From assembly GCA_035235625.1 (NCBI GenBank), contig CP141147.1, forward strand, positions 27,572,756 to 27,636,755: 64,000 bases of DNA, given 5' to 3'. The notes beneath the pieces are model-generated. The model saw only the letters and a list, made by a program, of their open reading frames with translations. It was not told where the DNA came from and searched no databases. This DNA comes from Saururus chinensis (lineage: Eukaryota; Streptophyta; Magnoliopsida; Piperales; Saururaceae). Both the position numbers and the translations under genes were made by a program. Shown piece after piece: positions 49,621 through 59,495 of this stretch; within the stretch, counting starts at the first letter, position 1, and each line of letters starts with the position of its first letter.

Positions 49621-52007
49621 ACGATGATTTGTATGTGTTACAATATTTATACTTCTTATTCTTTTTGCTTCATGTGTAAGTTCGGTTTGCACGATGCCTG
49701 GGAGGTTTTTTATTTTTAAAACCCATGGCCATGGTAGGTTTTAATCGTACGCTTTTGTTTTAGGTCACGCCTGAGAACGTTTGTTTGTTTTAAGATGATT
49801 TAATTTATGAAAGTTGTTTTCACCCCTTTTGAATTTTGTTAATTTAGTCGATTTACATATGTATTTTGAAAATGGAATTTTAGTAAAATTTTAAAGTAAA
49901 TGTGTGGAAAAACCTCGGGCGTGATACAGAGACCTATCGAAGGCTACCGGCCATTGGCCAACTGTGGCTCGCCCAAGCAAACCAATAACAGTGAAAAAAC
50001 ACCATTCTTAAAAATAGAGGCAAAACGGATGGAGGATGATGGAGCTCAACCGAGGTGAAGGAGGTGGTGCTGGACCGAGAGTGGTTGCCTGCCTCCATCA
50101 TAGGGCCGGGGTAGATCCAAACAGTGGTCTGGTCGGCCCACAAAGGCGACAGAAAGAAGGGAAATAGAGCCCGGAATATAGGGGAGAGAAGGAGAGGCTG
50201 GAGCGGTACGGGGCTAGGCTGAGGCTGAACAAGGCCCGGAGGGGTAGCCCACTGGTGTCACCTAGTTGGGGCGGAGCCAGACGGAGGTCCATTGGTCGTG
50301 GCTTACTGTCGGCAGCCACTATTTAATCAAAATAGTTCACCGGCGGAAAACACGGCAGAGGGGGATAAAACATGGGGTGGCGGAGGAGAGGCCCACTGGG
50401 GCCGGGAGGGAAGCCTCCCACCGTCGCCAGCCCAAGGCGGAGCCATGGGCGGCCGGCCAGCCCTTGCTGGCCCACGGCGGCAACACAATCAAAATAGAGA
50501 GGGAAGGGGAGAAAGCTAACCTAGGAAGGGGAAATTTGGCTAAGGGCGGAGCGGCCGTGGGGGCCAGGGCGAAGGCCCCCTGCCGTCACACCACTGTGGC
50601 AGAGTCGGCGGTGGCAACCCTATGGCCTACCGGCAGCCACCAGCGACTGGGACAAAGGAAACTGAGGGGGGCACTATCCAGACGTTTCTAGATTGGGCTC
50701 GGACGAGCCCGAGCCCGATCTTTTCTCTCATTTCGTTTTTTTCCTTTTCTCTCCCTTAACCTCTGCTCTCTCATTCTTTCTCTCTCTCTCTCTCTTTCAC
50801 GCTGTAAGTGCGCATGAAGGCCTGTGGCCTACGACTGAACCCCTCACCCAACTCTACGGGTACCAATACTGACACCAAATACACCGAAGTGTCACATTTT
50901 CCCACCCAAAATGATCAAAAAAATAGTAAAAAAATCACAAAAAATCATAGAAAAATCAATTGCATTACAGGTATGCCTTCGTGCACTGGCTACCACATGT
51001 TCTAGTTTCTCCGTGTGGGATTGGACTCTCCTACCGCAAAGATGTCCAAGGCGAACACACTGCTTTAGGTTTCCATAAGGAATTTGGATGTTCTTGGTTA
51101 GGACTGTCAAGGGCGAGCAGACCTGCTCTAGGTTTCCGTAATGAATTCGGACTGTGTCCAAATCGGGCAATGCCCTAGGTTTCCAGTTAGGAAATCAGAC
51201 CACGTCTAGGGTGGGTGATATAATTGTATTTCTCTCAATGATGGAGACATTTACCATTTGTTGATAATGAATGTGTATGAGATTATATTATGCCTAGGAT
51301 TGCACAGGTTGTGTAGGAATCATGTGACACGTGTGGATATTATTTATTATGCATAATTTTGATATAGTGTGATTGGGACACTTGTTGTGCATGGTGAATG
51401 AGCTATGGAATGAATGGGATTTATATTTGTATGATCTGAGATGTGTGTTAGAGACACTTCTCATGAAGGTTTATGTGATACGAATGCATGATCTAAATTG
51501 TGTGATTGAAACACTATCATGCAGGTTTATGTAATATGGTTGCATGATCAGAAAGTGTGTGAGAGACACTTCTCATGCGGATTATTGTGATATTATGCTT
51601 GATTGCAATTGGATGACGATCACTACCTATGCAGGATGGATGCTAAGTTACAACATGATCATTTATGCCCTAACTTAATATATATGTTATACGCATGCTA
51701 GATCTTTTACTTATGGATAAGTAGGGGTTTAGTAAGGGGATGATCAGAATGGGTATACCATGTCATTTATGGATCTGAATTGCCATGATGATGTGTTGTG
51801 ATGATTTTCTTATTAATGTTACCTTATATGAGGGACGACATGTGTACTCGTGGGATTAGCCTTCATGGCATTTTGATGATGTTTTATTTTCTAATTTTAT
51901 TTTGGTTGACCTTAGAGAACATTATATGGTGGATTATGTATTATGCTCGAGTTTATTTGTTGTTCTTAGACTTGTCTAAACTCATCTGATTTTGAGTCAT
52001 GTGTAGG

Positions 52008-53380
52008 TAAGGGGTCTTAACGAGCCGAGCTGAGCCGAGTATTAGGCTGTTACGGCTCGAGCTCGAATTGCTGAAGCTCGGCTCGAAGCTCGAATAAACT
52101 CAAACCTTTCAGCTCAAGATCGACTCGAATTAAAAATCTCAAGCTTGGCTCGACCTCGAGCTCGAACTTGAATAAGTGAATCATAAGCCTTGGCTCGAAT
52201 TGGGCTCGAACTAAAAAAATAAAAATAATCTATATATAAATATAAAGTATATGAAGTATCACATATACTAATATACTTTTAGTATTAAATATTAATAAAT
52301 ATGCTTCAACAAGTATTACGACTACACCATGAACATTTGATTATAGTCACTATGAAAGAAGAAAACTATGACAAATAAGTTTTAGTTACATATGCTAAAA
52401 AAATGCAACATTATTATTTTTCTCTCTTTATGTACATATAATCACTAAAAAAGATGTAAAAAATAAAAAATTATTTAGGCAACATTGTCATCTACTTTTT
52501 TGTGTTTTCTTTTCTTTACATGCTTATAAATCACTAATAAAAAAGTTATTCTATAATCTTAGTGTGCCTCTAAAACATTCTGAAGTACATGTAAAAATAT
52601 ATACATTTTGTAAGATGAGGACGGTCCCAATGTCATGATTCAACTTTTAAATGAATATCTAATTATTCTTTTCTAAACTAAGTTTGGTCCATAAATGTCA
52701 TGCTTCTTTTATAATTATTTTTAAGTATATTAGTATGATATCATGTTGACCATCTGTCATATACTTATAGCTTCATTTGGTTTTTCAATTAAACTAATTT
52801 TAGTTTATCTTCAAGAATCAAATAGCCCTATTAATTTGGGACAAAAGGAATATATTAGTGTTTGTGTCTCTCCAATATTTTTATTTTTATAAAATATATA
52901 TATCATATATAAAAATTATATATCCGTTATAATTTAACAAGGATATATATCATGAAATTTTTTTATATAAGTTTAAACTCTCGTACGTTAGCATGAGAAA
53001 AGACATCATGGGCCATCAGATCGAGATCCAAATGCGCAAGAAGACATAAACTAATCTACCTCCCGAGTATGTTATAAATATATATTTAAATTAACAATTA
53101 TATTTATATAAAATATACATATATATATGCATCATTTATTTTATAAATATTATTTATATATAATTTTAAAATTATATTCGAGTTCAAGCTCGAGCTCGAG
53201 TCAAGAAGCATCGAGTTCGAGTTTTATTCAAGCCGAGCCGAGTCAAGCAGGGGTCTGCTCAAACTCAGCTTGAACTTATTCGAGCTCGAATCGAGTTCGA
53301 GTCGAGCCTAATTCGAGTCAAGTTTAATTCGAGCCGAACCAAGTTTGCTCACGAGCCAGCTCGGCTCATTTACAGCCCTA
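52008..53380. mobile_element. Non-autonomous hAT with GAGCCGAGC subterminal repeats
   Basis: The left end TAAGGGGTCTTAACGAGCC and the right end, reverse-complemented TAGGGCTGTAAATGAGCC, form the inverted termini. Octamers TGTGTAGG (52000-52007) and TGTATAGG (53381-53388) differ at one base, a slightly aged hAT duplication. Both subterminal regions are packed with CTCGAGC, GGCTCGA and GAGCCGAG. The core is A/T-rich and noncoding. Confidence 0.85.
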
Positions 53381-53622
53381 TGTATAGGCTCTGGAGATTA
53401 TTATGTGGGTTATGTGAGCATTTATGATAGTTTAGTATCCTCTTCTTTATCCTTATTTCTATTGCTCAAAGGACATGAGGTGCGCTACTCCGTTAGTTGA
53501 ATCGTCCGTTAGATGGGCTAAGTCTTCTGCAATTCATTAATCCGTAAATTTCTATCTCCCCCGCGTGTTGACCGGCCTTTGGACCGGGTTCGGCTCTAGT
53601 CGGGCGGAGCCAGGGCATAACA

Positions 53623-55305
53623 CGTCGTAATGTATGTGTTACTTGGTTGTCCGTACACAGAGGCTGAGAATTATCCAGCCCCTTCGCTTATTCAGCGGCT
53701 AAGGGTCTAACAACATTCCATACACAAGTCCAAAACAATATGCATTAGTAATATATTATAGTCTGATTTAGCAAATATGAGTTAGCTAAGACTTGCCCAA
53801 GTCTATTTCAGCCTTTTAGCTAATACCCGTTAGGTAGTAAGGTTCAACATGCTAGGTTTGTGCATTTTTTACATTTGATTTTAAGGTTAGGGTTGGGTTG
53901 TACCCAAAAAAAAATGATTGGTTGGGTTCAAAGTGGTTAAGTTTCTCTCTCTAAGCGGTCAATGAATAGTTTCGGCATTATGCTGCATTGTAGTGACCTT
54001 AAGCTTTGGCTAGCCCTTCTCTATTCACTTACCCAATTCAAAGGTGGATTGTAAGGTAATTTAAAAAAACCTCAAACACCAATTGACCACCCTCCTTACA
54101 ATGTAGATCTACCACTATATTAAAAAGAAACAAATAAATATAAGCACGAATGAGTTTACAAAACAATGGGTATAAATTATATTAGCCACTAACACTAACA
54201 GATCCTCCCCGCTCCTCATATAGCATAAAATATTTCTTATATATTATTGAAATGCCAGCTAAAATGGTTGTACATGCATGTTTGCGTAAAGATAAAAGAA
54301 ATTACATAAAACCATAAAGAAAGACATTAAAATATATTTACAATGGTTTACAAGACTTATAAACTTGTGTGAGGTGTCTAAACCCTATTTGCGATAGGAC
54401 AAGGATTGGGTGCCAGACCCGGGGTCAGCAAAGGGCGGTGCAGGCGGGCAAGGGGGGTGGTAACTGCGGAGAAGGAAGGTAGGGTGCAGGGTACACAAGA
54501 GAAATTATGTGGGAGATATTTGGTAAGAAACTAAAAATATATTATAAATTCTACTTGGGAAATAATTTCCTTAACAACCAATCTTTTAACCAAACCCTAG
54601 GTTTTGATTGGACACACAAAAGTAGGCCCTTTATTATCATGTGAAGCTCACTTTTTTTTTCTAATAAAAACCTAGGTTTTGTTGTCCATATACTCTTTTT
54701 TTTGTTGGATCGATTCAGTGTTATCAGCTGTTGCATCTCTCAACAACAATGGGAATCTAAGTTTAGGACCAAAAGTGGTGTGGGATTAACAGCATACTAA
54801 ATCCAAATGAGGCGCCAAAACTTAGCCTTCCCAAGGGATTCAATTCCTAAATAATCTCAACTTCCCTGCCTTCTGTTAAGTGTTCACCAATACGTAAACT
54901 GTTCATCTTTATTCACGCACAACTGCGTCTCTCTCATGTATTCTACCCTACCAATCAAACTTCGGTTGCAGATCTCAAAATCCCGAAATGCATCAAGCAT
55001 TAATCAACTTACTAATTAAGGGCTTAAGCGCTCAGCCGTATACGAAGCCATGCCCGTGATCAATTAGCACCACAGCCTCTCAAGTCCGGTCATGGACTCA
55101 TGTGAGTGCCCCTTTACGCAACCACCTTCACCGCGCGAGCACGCTCAGCTCCCTTCTCGTGACCAAGAAAAGCTTGTGATCTGATGCATTCACACGTATC
55201 CTGACACTGTGATATGCATTTTGTACATGTATACCGCGTTCATCATCTCTGAACAAGCTCTAGCCTTTTTAGCTTCTGATTTCCCAAGCTGAACAAGTCC
55301 CTGCA
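53623..55305. other. Intergenic region upstream of SLAC1
   Basis: Gene-free to about 54540. 54540-55305 should hold the SLAC1 promoter and 5' UTR. ACGT cores occur at 54893 and 55194. No unambiguous TATA box was identified. Confidence 0.45.
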
Positions 55306-57451
55306 ATGGCAACAGAGAAAACGGCCATGAAACCATCTTCTCCAAGCACTCCGGGCGGCCATTTTGTGGACATCCACCCCGTCGTCCCTGAGGAGGAGCC
55401 GGCGGGCGGAGATGATCATGGGAGACTATTGAACAGGCCCATCAGGCTCAGGGACCAGAGGAGGCCACAGAGGAGCTTCAGCCGGCAGGTTTCCCTCGAG
55501 ACCGGGTTCTCGGCTCTTGACAGGGAGTCCAAAGCCGGCAAGGATGAGAAGAGGGTGCTCTCAAGGAGTGGGAAGAGCTTCGGGGGTTATGCTTCGGCCA
55601 ATAGAGGAATTGGGGAAGGGAGAAAGGGTGATTTCAGTATATTTAGAACAAAATCCACCATTAGCAAGCAAAACTCTATGTTACCCATCAGAAAGGAGGC
55701 TGAGATGGACGCAGTGAGGCCAGAAGGACTGGGTTCTTTGGATGAGTCTGTTGGACAAAGCGTTCCTAATGCTGGCCGCTACTTTGCTGCTCTCAGAGGA
55801 CCCGAACTAGACCAAATCAAGGTATTTAAGATATGCAGTATTCAGATGATCAAAGTTCTATGTATTGTATGTTTGCTATAATCAAATTGTTGATTATCAT
55901 TGTCTTATTTATAAACCACTTTACCGGCGGTTTGATAACTTTTAACGTCAGTTTGGTTACTTTTAGCGGCGGTTCTGAGTTGTGTGCACCACCATTTGTC
56001 CCCTAATATTATTGCCATGCAAGACCTGTTACAAGTTCTGAAGATTAAGACAGCTTATTTGATGGATAGATTAACAAACTTTAGATTGTAAAAATTGAAC
56101 ATGTTTAAGAATCAGAAAAGTCCTTTTTATAGTGATAATTCGATCAGTGATTTCTTTTGTTTTGCATAGGATTCAGAAGACATTCTGTTGCCGAAAGATG
56201 AGCTATGGCCATTCCTTCTGAGGTTCCCAATAGGCTGCTTCGGTATATGCCTGGGCCTGAGTAGCCAGGCCATACTTTGGGGCACCCTCGCCACCAGCCC
56301 GGCCACCGGCTTCCTCCACATCCCCCCCATCATCAACCTCGTCCTCTGGCACCTCGCCGTCGCCGTCCTCCTCTGTGTCGCCGCCACCTATGCGCTCAAG
56401 TGCGCCTTCTACTTGGAGGCCGTCCGGCGGGAGTACTACCACCCTGTCAGGATCAACTTCTTCTTCGCGCCGTGGATCGTCTGCATGTTTCTCTCCATCG
56501 GGGTGCCGCCGGCGCTGGTACCCGACCAACGCCTGCACCCGGCCATCTGGTGCGCGTTCATGGCGCCGGTGTTCTTCCTCGAGCTCAAGATATACGGCGA
56601 GTGGCTCTCTGGGGGGAGGAGGCGGCTGTCCAAGGTGGCCAACCCTTCCTCCCATCTCTCGGTGGTAGGGAACTTCGTTGGGGCGATCCTGGCTGCCAAG
56701 GTGGGGTGGATGGAGCCGGCCAAGTTCTTCTGGGCGGTGGGGTTCGCCCACTACCTGGTGGTGTTCGTGACATTGTACCAGAGACTTCCCTCCAGTGAGG
56801 CCCTGCCCAAGGAGTTACACCCCGTGTACTCGATGTTCATCGCCGCCCCCTCTGCCGCGAGCGTCGCCTGGAACGCCATCTACGGAGAGTTTGATGGGCT
56901 GGCCCGGACATGCTACTTCATTGCCTTGTTCCTCTATCTCTCGCTCGTGGTCCGCGTCAACTTCTTCTGGGGCTTCAGGTTTGTTGTCAACGAAACTTGA
57001 GTTATATCGAATTCCATCTAATCTTTGAAAGCTATTTACATGTTGCAAAAATTGGAGTTGCAGGTTTTCTGTGGCCTGGTGGTCCTACACCTTCCCCATG
57101 ACGACGGCCTCCCTGGCGACGATCAAGTACGCAGAGCAAGAGCCATGCGTGATAAGCAAAGGGCTGGCCCTGACGCTGTCTCTCATGTCCTCCACCATGG
57201 TCTGTGTCTTGTTCGTCTCCACGCTCCTCCACGCCTTCGTGTGGAGGTCTCTCTTCCCCAACGACCTCGCCATCGCCATCACCAAGAAGAAGATTATGCA
57301 CGGCAAGGAGAAGAAGGGCTTCAAGAAGCCCTACGACATTCGCCGGTGGACGAAACAATCCCCTCTCTCACTCGTTTCTTCCATTGCCAAGGGCAGCAAC
57401 AGAGGCAGCAAGGAGCAGGAGCTTTCCGGGAACAATGAATCAGCCTCCTAA
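55306..57451 (+). CDS. SLAC1: S-type (slow) anion channel SLAC1
   Basis: A three-exon gene: 55306-55821, 56170-56978 and 57064-57451 (junctions AAG|GTATTT, CATAG|GATTC, TTCAG|GTTTG, TGCAG|GTTTT). The product has 570 residues, against 556 for Arabidopsis SLAC1 as I recall it. It is a plasma-membrane anion channel of guard cells that releases chloride and nitrate during ABA- and CO2-triggered stomatal closure. The cytosolic N-terminus (1-185) contains RQVSLETGFS (S63), RSGKSFGG and STISKQNS (S124), matching the S59 and S120 kinase sites of the Arabidopsis channel targeted by OST1 and calcium-dependent kinases. The TehA/SLAC1 fold follows with LRFPIGCFGICLGLSSQA (188-205), EYYHPVRINFFFAPW and GNFVGAILAAKVGW. 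The pore-gating phenylalanine equivalent to F450 is F452 in WWSYTFPMT, encoded by exon 3. The C-terminus ends PYDIRRWTK and a Ser-rich tail. Exon 2 is strongly GC-rich while the introns are AT-rich, as often in monocots. No sign of damage. The ATG chosen is the first in frame with the conserved N-terminus. Confidence 0.95.
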
Positions 57452-59495
57452 TGTGAAGGATGCAGCAGGACTCAGAAGAAAACCATTCATTCGTACATCA
57501 GCTAATTCTTAAGGGAAGAGAATGTGATTAAATGTATTATTATGGCCTAACAGCTGCTCTATTACACATTTACTAGAGCCATGGCCAATTGGAAGAATGA
57601 AGTACATGTCCAAATGAGATGCAAATGAAGAACAAAAGAGAAAAGCTGCACAGTTCTTAAAACTGGGATGCATGTATTCTCAATCTGTTTTCAGCAATGG
57701 AGCCTTTTTAGCTTCTGAATAGGTTGGTTTCAGAAGTTGAATTTGCATTGAATCATATGAGGAAGCAGCATATAATGATAGGAAAACCGAGCTTTCTTAT
57801 CAATTATGCTGCAAATGGCCTTGATTAATTCAAAAACTCACATGAGATGGATGGGATTGATAGAAAAGTGGAATTAATCAATGTTAGAGCAGAGCCTTCC
57901 AGCCTGCTAACACTTGATCCACTTTGGAACAGATGAGGACGCTCAAGTGAATTTGGAAAGCAGAGCTTATGCAGTCAATGCTCCCAACATCATGAATTTG
58001 TAAAAGAAAAAGATAACTTTAGCTTTAGCCAGAGGAGGAACATTAGGACTCCAAGATGTACAAGTCCCCCCACAATTAACACTCACTAAGGCCAGCAATA
58101 TGGCAATAGTCCTGGATTACCATTAACCAGAATAGTAGTGTTGCAGAACATCACATGCTCTAGACAGTGTGATTCAAATCCTGACCTTTGCAACATATTT
58201 CAAAAAAAATCCCATGGCAGTCTGCCATAAGAGAATAACATAATTAAACTAAGCACATGATGGTTGTTACCCAAACTTCACCATTTATGTAATTGAGCAT
58301 TATTAGCTTCTTTCTATGTTGAGACATATATAATCATTGCTTTCCAAATCACTGTAAAGGTGTCAAAAATTAAATTTGTTTTGAATCATACAAGGAAGCA
58401 ACAAATAACCATGGTATCAAAATATACAGAAATTTAAGTAAAAGTCTATTTGGATTGGTAGAAACTGAGAGAAAGGGTAAAAGAAAGATAAGGTGAATCC
58501 AAGAGAAAAGATAAATTAGAAGATTCCTAAAAAAATTTCATTGTTTGGTTACATAAATCATATTAGAGAAAATTGATATTAACAATGGTAGTAGCGGTGG
58601 TAGTAGTATTAGTATTAGTAATAGTAATAATGGTGGTAAAAGCAACGGCGATAATGACAATAATAGGGATGGTGACAAGGGGTAGGGGCAAGGGCGGCAA
58701 CAATGGTTGTGATAGTGATAATGACAATAACCTTTAGTATGTTAATTTTCTCCCAAAATTTATAAATTAATAAGTAAAAAAATTTTAAGCCAATTTTTTA
58801 TCAATTTTCTCTTAATTTTTACTTGAGTTTTTCTTCCCCATTGCACCAAACGGTGGAAACTAAGAGATAAAGAAGTTACTTTCCCTTCCCCCATTTTTTA
58901 CTAATCCAAACAGACTCTAAACAGATAGAGGCACTACATGTATTCCCAATCTATTTTCAATAATTGAGCAATATTAACTTCTTTCTATCTTGAGACATAT
59001 ATAATCATTGCTTTCCAAATCACTGTAACGGTGTACGAAATTAAATTTGCTTTGAGGAGGCACCGCTTTTAGAACTGCTTCATCTTTGCTTTCCTTGAGT
59101 TGCATTATATACAGAAGAGAAAAAAAATTACAAAAACAAGTACCTGTACTATCTGATATCTGTACAACTGCAAACACGGTTACAATTTTATTAGCAGAAA
59201 TTTCTTTACAAGAGCCAATTTATTTGTGCAAAAAAGGGAAAATATTTCCCCACTGCAAAAGCCATATACAAGATCAATCCCTCTGCACAGTCAAACATAT
59301 GAAGGGCATTTTCCGGCACATATTTAAAGAATAGTATGCGCAAAATCATTTGAAGTTGCGGGGAATGTGAGTGCTTCATATGGACATGAAGATTCAAGAG
59401 TGGCGAGCTATCTGGATGTAAAATGACTCCATTGTGAAATATGCTCCATTCAATCCAGTGTAAAATAAGCGTCAACTATCATAGTTCTATGCTTC
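57452..59495. other. Convergent intergenic region between SLAC1 and the TPX2-like gene
   Basis: Holds both 3' UTRs at its edges and no other supported gene. A sequence near 58262-58345 (TTCTTTCTATGTTGAGACAT, then ATATAATCATTGCTTTCC) is repeated near 58978-59030, suggesting an old about 700-bp duplication. A GGTAGTAG/AATAGTAATAAT trinucleotide-rich tract lies at 58575-58720. Confidence 0.5.
58575..58735. repeat. Trinucleotide-rich microsatellite tract
   Basis: Degenerate (GTA)n/(GGT)n/(AAT)n units such as GTAGTAGCGGTGGTAGTAGT. Confidence 0.7.

Larger units (their letters stand above)
42099..49926 (+). mobile_element. Gamma-family solo LTR (about 4.5 kb net), copy 2
   Basis: Starts TGTAATATCCCTAATC and ends CTCGGGCGTGATA, with the exact duplication CAGAG at 42094-42098 and 49927-49931. 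It lies in the opposite orientation within gamma copy 1, and an alpha LTR sits inside it. It contains GCCCCATGAGCATAGGTGT (49100), shared with other LTR families. No internal domain is present. Confidence 0.8.
38459..50969 (-). mobile_element. Gamma-family solo LTR (about 4.7 kb net), copy 1
   Basis: Begins TGTAACACCCGAG and ends TTGCATTACA, with the exact duplication GGTAT at 38454-38458 and 50970-50974. It is split by gamma copy 2 and its TSD (42099-49931). The ends correspond in reverse to gamma copy 2. Contents: a degenerate ACTCATACAATC-type repeat (39080-39475), a 57-bp minisatellite (40602-40829) and a GC-richer zone (41020-42090). No gag or pol was seen. It looks whole as an LTR apart from the insertion. 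Confidence 0.8.
37559..53622 (+). mobile_element. Alpha-family LTR copy 4, host of the second nest
   Basis: Begins TGTAAGAACTCTTACCTTGA and ends GAGCCAGGGCATAACA, matching alpha ends. Its pieces lie at 37559-38458, 50970-51999 and 53389-53622, with the GGTATGCC block interrupted exactly at the gamma insertion. The flanks CACCT and CGTCG do not form a recognisable duplication, suggesting great age. Noncoding fossil. Confidence 0.75.

Noticed and set aside
56203-56798. Long alternative-frame ORFs over SLAC1 exon 2
   Set aside because: Shadow frames caused by GC-rich third codon positions. The SLAC1 frame is conserved throughout.
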